NCBI GenBank assembly: GCA_963741615.1
Contig: CAVUIU010000008.1
Span: 184,985 to 248,984 of the forward strand
Reading direction: 5' to 3'
Source of the DNA: UBA9676 sp963741615
Lineage (GTDB): Bacteria; Actinomycetota; Actinomycetes; Streptosporangiales; Streptosporangiaceae
DNA: 64,000 bases
The number at the start of each line of letters is the position of its first letter. Within the stretch, counting starts at the first letter, position 1. The translations under genes and the position numbers were made by a program. Positions 37,431 through 45,696 of this stretch are shown here, piece by piece. The notes under the pieces were generated by a model. That model was not told where the DNA came from, searched no databases, and worked only from the letters and a program-made list of their open reading frames with translations.

Positions 37431-37712
37431 TGAGGCCCGGCGAGAGCGGGGCGCCGGGCCTCACGTAAAGCTCCTGCCGGATCGTTGACCCGGCGGGTGA
37501 GGTTCCCGCCGGATCGGTAGACCGACCCGGCGGGTTGTGAGGCCCGGCGAGAGCGGGGCGCCGGGCCTCACAAAAAGGTTCCCGCCGGATCGGTAGACCC
37601 GGCGGGTGATGAGGCCCGGCGAGAGCGGGGCGCCGGGCCTCAAATAGCTCCCGCCGGATCGGTAGACCCGGCGGGTTGTGAGGCCCGGTGCGAGCGGGGC
37701 GCCGGGCCTCAC
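37431..37712. repeat. Alternating array of two hairpin families (BIME-like)
   Basis: Family A (33-34 bases, stem gaggcccggcg / cgccgggcctc) occurs four times: 37431-37464, 37538-37571, 37610-37642, 37679-37712. Family B (26-30 bases, stem cccgccgg / ccggcggg around atcggtaga) occurs at 37471-37496, 37505-37534, 37581-37606, 37650-37675. The two alternate between two convergent genes. The arms are nearly identical, whereas inter-unit bases differ, which points to selected structure. Confidence 0.9.
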
Positions 37713-37731
37713 AAACAATCCTGCCGGGCCG

Positions 37732-38808
37732 TTATCCGTCCGCGTCGAGCATCTGGTGGGCGCGCTCGATCAGCACCGGCACCGCGGGGCCCTCGCGCTC
37801 GAACCCCTCACCCACGGTCTTGCGCTGGAGGAACCGGGCGTGGATGCCCTCCAGCACCACCGCCAGCTTGAAGCAGCCGAACGCCATGTAGTAGCCGAGC
37901 CGGGACAGGTCCAGGCCGGTGATCCGGGCGTACTGGGCGGCCAGTTCCTCCCTGGTCGCGAAACCGGGGGCGGTGGTCACCGAGGCTCCCACGCCCAGCG
38001 CGAGCCAGTCCAGCTCGCTGGGATCGGTCCAGTAGACAAGAGCCAGGCCCAGGTCAGCCAGGGGATCACCGAGCGTGGACATCTCCCAGTCCACGACCGC
38101 CGAGATGCGCGGCTCGTCGCCGGGGACGACCAGCATGTTGTCGAGCCGGTAGTCGCCATGGACAAGACCGCCCGGCGGCGCCGCGCCGCTGACGGCGGGC
38201 AGCCCGTCGGCGAGGCGGCGGGTCAGGTCCTCATAACCGGGCATCTCCCTGGTCACGGACAGTTCCCACTGCCGCTGCCAGCGGGCGAGCTGCCGGGCCA
38301 GGTACCCCTCCGGCTTCCCGAACCCGGACAGCCCGACGGCGTCCACGTCGAGCCCGTGGATACCGGCGAGCATCTCCACGAAACGCCCGGACATCAGGCC
38401 CGCCTGGACGGGCGTGAGCACATCCGCGTCCTCCCGGGTCCGCAGCACCAGCCCGGGCACGTAGTCCATCAGGTAGAACGGGGCGCCGACCACCGATGGA
38501 TCCTGGCAGAACGCGACCGGGCGGGGTACCGGGACCGCGGTGCCCGTCAGCGCGGTGAGTACCCGGTACTCCCTCGCCATGTCGTGCGCCGTGGGCAGCA
38601 CATGCCCGAGCGGGGGGCGGCGCAGGACCAGCTGGGCGCGGCCTGCCCCGTCCGCCGCGCCGGTATCGAGCAGGTAGGTCAGATTGGACCGGCCGCCGCC
38701 GATCAGCCGTACCACGGGCGGCCCGGAACCGCCGGGGATGCCGTTATCCGCCAGCCACCTGCCGAGCCGGGCGACGTCTTCGACACCTGGCACGCCGCCT
38801 TCGGCCAT
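37732..38808 (-). CDS. Aminoglycoside-phosphotransferase-fold kinase (ACAD10-like)
   Basis: 358 aa. Nucleotide-binding N lobe (RLIGGGRSNLTYLLD) and kinase C lobe: GLVHGDYRLDNMLVVP (catalytic HGD and N) and ISAVVDWEMSTLGDPLADL (DFG-like DWE). Homologues accompany acyl-CoA dehydrogenases and may phosphorylate hydroxy-acyl groups; the substrate here is unknown. ATG 38808 sits behind AGGAG. Convergent with the VWA gene across the hairpin array. Confidence 0.87.
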   Translation of the reverse strand: MAEGGVPGVEDVARLGRWLADNGIPGGSGPPVVRLIGGGRSNLTYLLDTGAADGAGRAQLVLRRPPLGHVLPTAHDMAREYRVLTALTGTAVPVPRPVAFCQDPSVVGAPFYLMDYVPGLVLRTREDADVLTPVQAGLMSGRFVEMLAGIHGLDVDAVGLSGFGKPEGYLARQLARWQRQWELSVTREMPGYEDLTRRLADGLPAVSGAAPPGGLVHGDYRLDNMLVVPGDEPRISAVVDWEMSTLGDPLADLGLALVYWTDPSELDWLALGVGASVTTAPGFATREELAAQYARITGLDLSRLGYYMAFGCFKLAVVLEGIHARFLQRKTVGEGFEREGPAVPVLIERAHQMLDADG

Positions 38809-38932
38809 CAATCCGCTCCTGTCCGCCGCCCGGCCACCGCGCCGGTGTGCCCGGCGCCTGCCCTGCATGATCCCCGAAACACGGCAGTTCCCGCCAGCCA
38901 CCAGACGGACGCCGGGGGGCCGCTGCCGCTGG

Positions 38933-40360
38933 CTAGGCGGCGGCAGCGAGGTCTGCCAGTATCCGGCAGGCACGGGTGATCTCGCTGCTGCCGGCGACGC
39001 CATAGCCGAGCACCAGCCCGTTCGTGGTGACCGGCCCGGCGAAATAGCGCGCCAGCGTGGCGACCGCCACCCCCCGCCGCCACGCCGCCCCGGCGATCTG
39101 TTCGGCGTCCCCGCCTGTCCGCAGGACCATGTGCATGCCCGCCTCCTCACCGAGCAGCCGCCCGGCGGCGCCGCCGAAGACGCTGGTCATGGCCAGCCGG
39201 CGGCGGGCGTACTCGTGCCGCATGCGGCGGATATGCCGCTCCAGATCGCCGGTGCCGATCAGGGTGAGAACCGCGCGCTGGGCCGGGCTGCCTGCCCATT
39301 CACCCAGCCCGGCCGCGACCTCCGCCAGCTGCGCCACCAGTTCCGGCCTGGCCACCAGCCAGCCGACCCTGAGCACCGGCGTGAGGATCTTGGTGGTCGT
39401 ACCCAGGTACACCACGACACCGGGGTCCAGCCCGTACAGGGCCGGCAGCGGCCCGACGTCATAGCGGAACTCACCGTCGTAGTCGTCCTCGACGATCAGC
39501 GCCCCGGTGGCACGTGCCCAGGCGATCAGCGCCTGCCGCCGCGGAACCGGAAGCCGGCCACCGAACGGGTACTGGTGGGCGGGGGTGATGTAGATCAGCC
39601 GCAACCCGGCCGGGAGCGCGCCGGTGACCAGCCCGTCGGCGTCCACCGGGCAGGGGACCAGCTGAGCCCCGTGGGCGGCGAAGACCGCCCGCGCGGCCGG
39701 GTAACCCGGCTCCTCCACCCCGACCTTGTCCCCGGGCCGCAGCAGCGCGGCCGCGATCAGCCCGAGGCTGCCGGCCACGCCACGGGTGACCATGATCTCC
39801 TCGGGCGCGCAGCGTACCGCCCGGCTGCGCCGCAGGTAGCCGGCGAGGGCCGCACGCAGCGCGGCGTTCCCCTGCGGTTCCGCGGCGGCGGCCGGCGGCT
39901 CGGTGCCGGCGCTGCGCCAGGCCCGCCGCCACGCGGCGCGGTCGATGCCGGCCGCCCACGGGAGCCCGGGCCGCAAATCGATCACCGGGCTGGCCGGGCC
40001 CGGGCCGGCCTGCTCCCCCGGCTGCCGTCCGCGGCCCGCAAGGGCATCGGCCGCCCGCCCGGCCGCCCCATCCCCCCTACCCGCCCGGCTGGCGCCATCG
40101 GCGACATAGGTGCCCGAGCCATGCCGGCCCTCGATCCACCCTTCCGCGAACAACTGGGCGTAGGCACCGGTCACGACCGTCCGGCTGATCCCCAGGGTGG
40201 ACGCGAGCGCCCGGGTGGACGGCAGCCGTTCGCCCGCCGCCAGCTGTCCATCCGTCATCGCCGTCCGCAACTGGCCCACGATCTGGACGGTGAGCGGCGC
40301 CGGGCCCGCCCGGTCGGCGGCGAGCGGCAGGTCCACGCCCCCATGTCGCAAGGTGGTCAC
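38933..40360 (-). CDS. MocR-type regulator (GntR HTH fused to aminotransferase), PdxR-like
   Basis: 475 aa. GntR winged helix at 20-95 (QIVGQLRTAMTDGQLAAGERLPSTRALASTLGISRTVVTGAYAQLFAEGWIEGRHGSGTYV), a linker, and a fold-type I PLP domain with Schiff-base Lys in YLGTTTKILTPVLRVGW. Such proteins sense PLP or a PLP adduct. It is divergent from an FMN split-barrel (pyridoxamine-phosphate-oxidase-like) gene, and the shared operator (40361-40412) has two direct plus one inverted repeat, as in PdxR. Confidence 0.92.
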   Translation of the reverse strand: MTTLRHGGVDLPLAADRAGPAPLTVQIVGQLRTAMTDGQLAAGERLPSTRALASTLGISRTVVTGAYAQLFAEGWIEGRHGSGTYVADGASRAGRGDGAAGRAADALAGRGRQPGEQAGPGPASPVIDLRPGLPWAAGIDRAAWRRAWRSAGTEPPAAAAEPQGNAALRAALAGYLRRSRAVRCAPEEIMVTRGVAGSLGLIAAALLRPGDKVGVEEPGYPAARAVFAAHGAQLVPCPVDADGLVTGALPAGLRLIYITPAHQYPFGGRLPVPRRQALIAWARATGALIVEDDYDGEFRYDVGPLPALYGLDPGVVVYLGTTTKILTPVLRVGWLVARPELVAQLAEVAAGLGEWAGSPAQRAVLTLIGTGDLERHIRRMRHEYARRRLAMTSVFGGAAGRLLGEEAGMHMVLRTGGDAEQIAGAAWRRGVAVATLARYFAGPVTTNGLVLGYGVAGSSEITRACRILADLAAAA

Positions 40361-40412
40361 AAGTGGCCTTCCATTCTTCCAGCAAAGTGGCTACTCCTAT
40401 CAGACCACTTTG
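40361..40412. promoter_or_regulatory. PdxR-type operator between divergent genes
   Basis: Two direct copies of AAGTGG (40361-40366, 40385-40390) and an inverted copy CCACTTT (40405-40411). The last two form the perfect inverted repeat caaagtgg / ccactttg (40383-40390 and 40405-40412, 14-nt spacer). Copies lie roughly two helical turns apart, a layout seen for MocR/PdxR operators. Confidence 0.7.
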
Positions 40413-40429
40413 CCGGTAACGTGGCCAGC

Positions 40430-41110
40430 ATGAACGCCGCGTACCCCCTGTCCGTGACCGAGCGCACCCGGGTGCGCCGCCACTCCGAGCGGGCCAGGAC
40501 CGACCGGGCCGAGCTGTACGACGTGCTCGACGCCGGGATGATCTGCCACTTCGCCGTGGTGATGGACGGCTCACCGGTGGTGCTGCCCACCGCCTACGGC
40601 CGCCGGGACGACACTCTCTACCTGCATGGATCTTCGGCCAATCGGGGCATTGCGGCCGCCGACGGCCAGCCGGTCAGCATCGCTGTCACCCACATCGACG
40701 GCCTGGTGTGCGCCCGCGCGGCCTTCAGCCATTCCGTCAACTACCGCAGCGCGGTGATATTCGGCGTCGCCAGCCTCGTCACAGACGATGCAGAACGCCT
40801 CGCGGCCCTGCGGGCCGTTACCGAACAGCTGATCCCCGGCCGGTGGGCGGCGCTGCGCGCACCCTCGCGCAAGGAACTCGCCGCCACGGCGGTGCTGGCC
40901 GTGCCGCTCGCGGAGGCCTCCGTCAAGATCCGCACCGGCCCGCCCGCCGACGAACCGTCCGACCTGGGCGCCGGGGTGTGGGCCGGCGTGGTGCCCGTGA
41001 CGGTGGCGTTCGGCGAGCCGGAGCCGGACCCGGCCCTGCGCCCGGGCACCGGTGTCCCGGCTCACATCACCGCGCTGGGCGGGGGGCCGCCGGCCGGCGG
41101 CCGGGCCTGA
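40430..41110 (+). CDS. FMN-binding split-barrel (pyridoxamine 5'-phosphate oxidase-like) protein
   Basis: 226 aa. Pattern YDVLDAGMICHFAVVMDGSPVVLPTAYGRRDDTLYLHGSSANRG then VNYRSAVIFGVASLV, typical of the nitroreductase-like/PNPOx split barrel. Divergent from the MocR regulator, so vitamin B6 or a related cofactor metabolism is the expected context. Catalysis not proven. The ATG at 40430 begins directly after the shared operator. Confidence 0.87.
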   Translation: MNAAYPLSVTERTRVRRHSERARTDRAELYDVLDAGMICHFAVVMDGSPVVLPTAYGRRDDTLYLHGSSANRGIAAADGQPVSIAVTHIDGLVCARAAFSHSVNYRSAVIFGVASLVTDDAERLAALRAVTEQLIPGRWAALRAPSRKELAATAVLAVPLAEASVKIRTGPPADEPSDLGAGVWAGVVPVTVAFGEPEPDPALRPGTGVPAHITALGGGPPAGGRA

Positions 41111-41160
41111 AGATCGGTAACTGTGGCAGAGCCTCCCGGTCAAGACCCTAGGCTGGGGGA

Positions 41161-41802
41161 ATGACTGACCGGCTCGTGTGGATCGACTGCGAGATGACCG
41201 GGCTCGACCTGGCGCGCGATGCTCTGGTCGAGATCGCCTGCCTGGTCACCGACGGCGACCTGACGGTCCTTGACGACGGTATCGACTTGGTCATCAAGCC
41301 GCCCGCCGAGGCGATCGACCAGATGCTGGCCGTGGTCAGGGAGATGCACACAGCCTCCGGGCTGCTCGGCGAGCTGGCTTCCGGGGTCACCCTGGCCGAG
41401 GCGCAGGACCAGGTGCTCGGCTATGTCCGCGGCCACATCGCCGAGCCGCGGAAGGTGCCGCTGTGCGGCAACTCCATCGCCACGGACCGTTCCTTCATCG
41501 CCAGGGACATGCCCGCACTCGACGCCTACCTGCACTACCGGATGGTGGACGTCTCCAGCATCAAGGAACTGGCCCGGCGCTGGTACCCGCGCGTGTACTT
41601 CGCCAGCCCGCCCAAGCACGGCGGGCACCGGGCGCTCGCCGACATCAAGGAGAGCATCCAGGAGCTGCGGTACTACCGGGAAGCGGTGTTCGTGCCACCA
41701 CCCGGCCCCGACTCGCTGACCGCGCGGCAGATCGCCGCGCAGTACACCACCGGACCCGCGCCGGGAACCGAAGGGGCGGCCGAATGCGGTTCGGCCCCAT
41801 GA
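41161..41802 (+). CDS. orn: Oligoribonuclease
   Basis: 213 aa 3'-5' exonuclease degrading 2-5-nt RNAs. DEDDh residues: WIDCEMTGLD (D9, E11), GNSIATDRSFI (D) and HRALADIKESIQELRYY (H, D). The tail after residue 190 is actinobacterial. Located upstream of tRNA-His, as in many actinobacteria. Confidence 0.96.
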   Translation: MTDRLVWIDCEMTGLDLARDALVEIACLVTDGDLTVLDDGIDLVIKPPAEAIDQMLAVVREMHTASGLLGELASGVTLAEAQDQVLGYVRGHIAEPRKVPLCGNSIATDRSFIARDMPALDAYLHYRMVDVSSIKELARRWYPRVYFASPPKHGGHRALADIKESIQELRYYREAVFVPPPGPDSLTARQIAAQYTTGPAPGTEGAAECGSAP

Positions 41803-41853
41803 CCTCGTGCCGCTATGCTTCATCCAGCCCGGGACGATGATGCCGGGGCGATG

Positions 41854-41930
41854 GTGGGCGTAGCTCAGTTGGTTAGAGCACCAGGTTGTGGTCCTGGGGG
41901 CCGGGGGTTCGAGTCCCCTCGCCCACCCCA
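41854..41930 (+). tRNA. tRNA-His (GTG anticodon), CCA encoded
   Basis: Acceptor GTGGGCG pairs with CGCCCAC. The preceding G (41853) and discriminator C (41927) match the tRNA-His hallmark G-1:C73. D arm TAGCTCAGTTGGTTAGAGCA, anticodon stem CCAGGTTGTGGTCCTGG with GTG, T arm GGGGGTTCGAGTCCCC, then encoded CCA. Read directly; no structure program used. Confidence 0.95.
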
Positions 41931-41942
41931 CGGAAGTAGCAG

Positions 41943-41981
41943 GTCAGGAGGCCCGGCCGGGCAACGGCCGGGCCTCCTGAC
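41943..41981 (+). terminator. Strong hairpin after tRNA-His
   Basis: 16-bp perfect stem (41943-41958 with 41966-41981) around loop gggcaac. No T-tract follows. Terminates the orn/tRNA-His transcript, and the similar stem after 46611 suggests the form used by this genome. Confidence 0.75.
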
Positions 41982-42138
41982 TGGTCAGTGTCCGATTCTG
42001 GGAGCAGTCCGGGAGCCGACAGGAGCCGGCCCTGTCTGAAGTGGCTCCTTATGCCACTGGAGACCTACTCCGCCGCCATAGGTTCTGGCCGTGAGTACCC
42101 GTGGGCACTCCTCCCATCGCACGTAGCACGGCCCTTGT

Positions 42139-42549
42139 CTATCTGGTGTGGGGGAGTTCGACGGAGACGTTGGTGGACTTGATGGCGGCGATCACAAGCA
42201 TCCCTGGTTCCAGGCTGAGTTCGTCTGTGGCCTCGCGGCTGAGCAGCGACACGAACCTGTGGGGCCCGGCCTGGATCTCGACTTGGGCCATCACGGTGTC
42301 GCGGACAACGCGGGTGACCAGTCCGCTGAATCTGTTGCGCACTGAGTGGGCCACGACCATCTTGTCCTGTGTATGGTCGGCCGACTCGGCTAGTTCCTGC
42401 GCCAGCGTGGCGAGCGCCACTCCGTCCACGGCCATCAGCCCGGAGGCGTCGTCGGCCGCTGTGATCCGTCCCGCCTCGATCCAGCGGTACAAGGTGTCGG
42501 TGCTGACCCCGAGAAGGCTGGCAGCCTCTTTGATCCGGAAGATCGGCAT
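42139..42549 (-). CDS. MerR-type HTH fused to TOBE (molybdate/tungstate-binding) domain
   Basis: 136 aa. N-terminal excisionase/MerR-like HTH (IFRIKEAASLLGVSTDTLYRWIEAGRITA), then a TOBE/Mop domain (RNRFSGLVTRVVRDTVMAQVEIQAGPHRFVSLLSREATDELSLEPGMLVIAAIKSTNVSVE). TOBE domains bind molybdate or tungstate oxyanions. It lies directly downstream of the ABC importer genes, so it is probably a Mo/W-sensing DNA-binding protein. Confidence 0.9.
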   Translation of the reverse strand: MPIFRIKEAASLLGVSTDTLYRWIEAGRITAADDASGLMAVDGVALATLAQELAESADHTQDKMVVAHSVRNRFSGLVTRVVRDTVMAQVEIQAGPHRFVSLLSREATDELSLEPGMLVIAAIKSTNVSVELPHTR

Positions 42550-42628
42550 CCTGCGACTGTAACGCAGATGGGTCGGCCCTCGGCGGTGGGCGCGTTCACG
42601 CCAGCTGGCCGCTTGGGCCTGCCCGGAT

Positions 42629-43687
42629 TCACGGTTCTGGGCTGGTCTGGAAGATGCGGAGGCTTCCTGGCGGCAGGCTGACTTGTACGGGTTCGTCGGC
42701 TGTGAGGTGGAGGTGTTCGATGTCGCGGTGGAGCATCAGCGCCACGATGGGCGGGTCGCTGCGGAGGGTGATGCGGGCCAGTGGCCGTGTGTGAATGATC
42801 CGCCCGACTTGTGCGGTGAGGCTGCCGTCAGCTGACGCATCCGCCGCGGGGCTGAGCTGAACGTCTTCGGGGCGATAGAAGGCCTGTACTAGGCCGTACA
42901 GCCCTTGGGCTGCATCGTGGAGAACGAGCTGCCCGATCCGGGCCGCGCCGTCGGCCGCGGTGCCGTTCCCGAGTTCGGACCAGCCGAGCAGGCGGGCGAT
43001 GTCGGGATCGGCTGGCTCGGCGGCGACGGTGACGGCTGGTCCGGTCTGGCGGAGCTGGCCGCCGACGATGATAGCCAGGTCGTCGCCGATGCTGAGTGCT
43101 TCGTCCCGGTCGTGCGTGACGTGTGCGGCCGGGATCTCCAGCTCGGCCAGCAGCCGCTGCAGCAGGGCGCGCATGTCTTCGCGGGTCGGCTGGTCGAGCG
43201 CCGACAGCGGCTCGTCGAGCAGCAGCAGGCCGGGCTGGATCGCCAGCGCGCGGGCCAGGGCCACCCGTTGCCGTTCGCCGCCGCTGAGCGATCGCGGTGA
43301 CCGGTCGGCGAGGTGGGCGATCCCGAGCTGCTGCAGCAGCTCGTCAGAGGCGTCTGGGGATGCCGCGCGGCGGGCTCGTGGCCCGAATCTGACGTTCTCC
43401 TTGACGGTCAGGTGGGGAAAGAGCGCGGCGTCCTGGAAGACGAGGCCGATGCGCCGCCGCTCGGGCGGCAGGCCGGTGATCTCGGTCCCGGCGAGGCTGA
43501 TCCGTCCGGACTGCAGCGGGCGCAGCCCGGCGATGGTCTCCAGCAGCAGGGTCTTGCCGGCGCCCGATGGGCCGAGCACCACGAGCACCCGGTCGGGCGG
43601 GATATCGAGGCTGACCGGGCCGAGGGTGAAGGACCCGGCCCGGGCGGTCAGCCCGCTGACACCGAGCCCACGGTCATCGGTAGGCAC
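42629..43687 (-). CDS. modC: Molybdate/tungstate ABC transporter ATP-binding protein
   Basis: 352 aa. Walker A GPSGAGKT, Q-loop GLVFQDAALF, signature LSGGERQR, Walker B GLLLLDEPLSALD, switch His VTHDRDEA. The C-terminal part is a TOBE-type regulatory domain (QAFYRPEDVQLSP to HTRPLARITLRSDPPIVALM). The GTG start overlaps modB by 14 bases. Selectivity for molybdate or tungstate cannot be read from the sequence. Confidence 0.9.
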   Translation of the reverse strand: MPTDDRGLGVSGLTARAGSFTLGPVSLDIPPDRVLVVLGPSGAGKTLLLETIAGLRPLQSGRISLAGTEITGLPPERRRIGLVFQDAALFPHLTVKENVRFGPRARRAASPDASDELLQQLGIAHLADRSPRSLSGGERQRVALARALAIQPGLLLLDEPLSALDQPTREDMRALLQRLLAELEIPAAHVTHDRDEALSIGDDLAIIVGGQLRQTGPAVTVAAEPADPDIARLLGWSELGNGTAADGAARIGQLVLHDAAQGLYGLVQAFYRPEDVQLSPAADASADGSLTAQVGRIIHTRPLARITLRSDPPIVALMLHRDIEHLHLTADEPVQVSLPPGSLRIFQTSPEP

Positions 43688-44522
43688 GGTCGATCCGGGC
43701 GAGCAGCCGGCCAGAAGCCAGGGTCCGCAAGACCAGGAAGGTGGCCAGCGTGACGATCAGCAGCACCACGGCAGCTGAGGCTGACTGGGTGAGACCGGAC
43801 TGCAGGAACAGGTTGTAGATCTCCACCGGCGCGGTCGCGGGATAATAGGCGATGATCACCACGGCGCCGAACTCACTGATCGAGCGCGCGTACACGAGCA
43901 CCGCACCGGTCAGCACCCCGCGCAACCCCAACGGCAATGTGATGCGCCGGAACGCGTGCCATGGGCTGGCGCCCAGGCTCCGGGCCGCCCGTTCCAGCCG
44001 GGGATCGATGGCCTCAAACGCGACCCGGGCGCTGTTGACCGCGAACGGCGCGCTGACGAACAGCATCGCGGCCACGATCCCCCACTGCGATCCGTAGAAC
44101 GACACCCCGAGGTGGGCGGCCGGGGCGCCGACCCAGCCGGTGCGGCCGAGCAGGAACAGCAGCGCGATGCCAGCAACCGTGTGCGGCACTACCAGCGGCA
44201 GGTCCACCACGGACTGGATCACGCCCCGGCCGCGGAAGCTGCCACGGGCGAGGATGTAGGCCAGCGGCACGCCGAACAGCGTCGCGATCCCGGCGGTGAT
44301 CGCCGCCGCCTGCAGGCTCAGCAAGATCGCGTCCCTGACCGCGGCCGTGCCGGCGGCGTGCCGCAAGCTGGCCGCCGACGAGGTGGTCACCAGCCGGATG
44401 ATCGGCAGCACGATGAACGCCAGCAGCAGGCCGCCCAGCAGCCAGGTGATGACCCCGAACCAGCCCAACGGCCAGCTGCGGGCGGGCTGCCCCGCCTTGA
44501 TGGTTGTATCTGTCGTTGTCAC
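43674..44522 (-). CDS. modB: Molybdate/tungstate ABC transporter permease
   Basis: 282 aa, six hydrophobic segments of the BPD_transp_1 type. The EAA-like loop reads ERAARSLGASPWHAFRRITLPLGLRGVLTGAVLVYARSISEFGAVVII, diagnostic for ModB/WtpB/CysU-like permeases. Overlaps modC and follows modA by 37 bases. Confidence 0.9.
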   Translation of the reverse strand: MTTTDTTIKAGQPARSWPLGWFGVITWLLGGLLLAFIVLPIIRLVTTSSAASLRHAAGTAAVRDAILLSLQAAAITAGIATLFGVPLAYILARGSFRGRGVIQSVVDLPLVVPHTVAGIALLFLLGRTGWVGAPAAHLGVSFYGSQWGIVAAMLFVSAPFAVNSARVAFEAIDPRLERAARSLGASPWHAFRRITLPLGLRGVLTGAVLVYARSISEFGAVVIIAYYPATAPVEIYNLFLQSGLTQSASAAVVLLIVTLATFLVLRTLASGRLLARIDRAYR

Positions 44523-44559
44523 GTGGTCATTGTGGCGCCGGGCGGACTCCCTGCCGCTC

Positions 44560-45564
44560 CTACCCGCCGGAGGATGGCCACTGAGTGGTGAGCGGCTTGA
44601 CCGATGCGGGCACCTTGGCTTGGGGGTTGGCCAGCGCGGGCGAGATGACCACGAACCCGTTACTGCGCATGATCGCCTGGCCTTGGGGGCCGATGACGAA
44701 GCTGATGAACTTCTGGCCCAGCGCCGCGTTGGGTGCGCTGGTCGGGATGGTCAGCCCGTAGATGATCGGCTTGGCTGCCAGCGTGCCCAGCGATCCGGCG
44801 CTGATGGAGACCTTGCCGTAGGCGGCGGCCATCGAGGGGTCGGACAGGTTGATCTGCGGCGGCAGCGCGATCCATTTCAGATGCTGCTCTTGCGCGGTGG
44901 ACTTATAGATCGCCAGGTAGTCGATCTGCCCCGACTGCAGCGCGGAGAGCAGTGAGGTTTCGGTCTCCGCGACGCTGGAATCCGGGGAGTTCTTCAGCAC
45001 CGAGGCCGACAGGTTCGGCTGGTGGTAGTAGCCGTTGGCCAGCTGCAGCATCTGCAGGGTCTGATAGCCCGAGGGGTCGGCGGCCGGGTTGGACCGGCCG
45101 ATGTGCACGCCCGGCTGGGCCAGCACCTTGTACCAGTTGGACGCTGTGAGCCCGCTGGCGCCCTTGCTGTGGCTGGTGTAGGCGAAGGTGATCTGGTTGG
45201 ACACGAATCCCAGGTACCAGGTCGCGCTGGCGGTGAACATCAGCTTGGGGATCAGCGAATAGTCCGCCACCCCAAGCACGTCGGCGGGCTGGTGCAGCTG
45301 GGTGATGGCCTTGACCATGTCACCGCTCGCGCCGAACTGCGAATGCACGGTCACGCCCGGATTGGCCTTCTTGAACGCCGCGATCTCCGCGGCGAACGGC
45401 GCGGCCAGCGTGCCCGCGCCGAACACGATCAGCGTGCCGTGCGCCCCCGACGCGGCCGGGCTCGCGCTCGTAGACGAGCTGGGGCTGCCGCTGCAAGCGG
45501 CAGCCAACGTCACGATCAGGCAGGCAGCGGCGGCAAGCCCGCCCCTGCGAAGTCTGCGGCCCAC
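44560..45564 (-). CDS. modA: Molybdate/tungstate-binding lipoprotein (WtpA-type)
   Basis: 334 aa. Lipobox LAAAC with Cys at 24. Core LIVFGAGTLAAPFAAEIAAFKKANPGVTVHSQFGASGDMVKAITQLHQPADVLGVADYSLIPKLMF, then WYLGFVSNQITFAYTSHSKGA and GRSNPAADPSGYQTLQMLQL. Sequence order and motifs fit the WtpA subfamily rather than E. coli ModA. GTG at 45564 behind AAGGGTG. First gene of the three-component importer, transcribed away from the GntR-PBP regulator. Confidence 0.9.
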   Translation of the reverse strand: MGRRLRRGGLAAAACLIVTLAAACSGSPSSSTSASPAASGAHGTLIVFGAGTLAAPFAAEIAAFKKANPGVTVHSQFGASGDMVKAITQLHQPADVLGVADYSLIPKLMFTASATWYLGFVSNQITFAYTSHSKGASGLTASNWYKVLAQPGVHIGRSNPAADPSGYQTLQMLQLANGYYHQPNLSASVLKNSPDSSVAETETSLLSALQSGQIDYLAIYKSTAQEQHLKWIALPPQINLSDPSMAAAYGKVSISAGSLGTLAAKPIIYGLTIPTSAPNAALGQKFISFVIGPQGQAIMRSNGFVVISPALANPQAKVPASVKPLTTQWPSSGG

Positions 45565-45576
45565 GGCTGCACCCTT

Positions 45577-45590
45577 CTGTACTACTACAG
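45577..45590. promoter_or_regulatory. Perfect palindrome in the divergent Mo/W control region
   Basis: CTGTACTACTACAG is an inverted repeat (ctgta-ctac-tacag) between modA and the GntR-PBP regulator, 13 bases before the modA GTG. The half-site TGTA..TACA is characteristic of GntR-family operators. Likely autoregulatory and importer-controlling, by inference. Confidence 0.55.
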
Positions 45591-45696
45591 AACGTGGCAG
45601 AGCCTAACAGGGGGGTGGTCCTGCGGGGGGCGTCATATCAGCACGCGATTCACATCACGCTGCCGCGAGCATCGCGGCCCCGGTAGAGTCCGGATC

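Noticed and set aside
37431..37712. Possible CRISPR array
   Set aside because: Units differ in spacing, have strong self-complementary arms and no unique spacers; no cas genes in the window.
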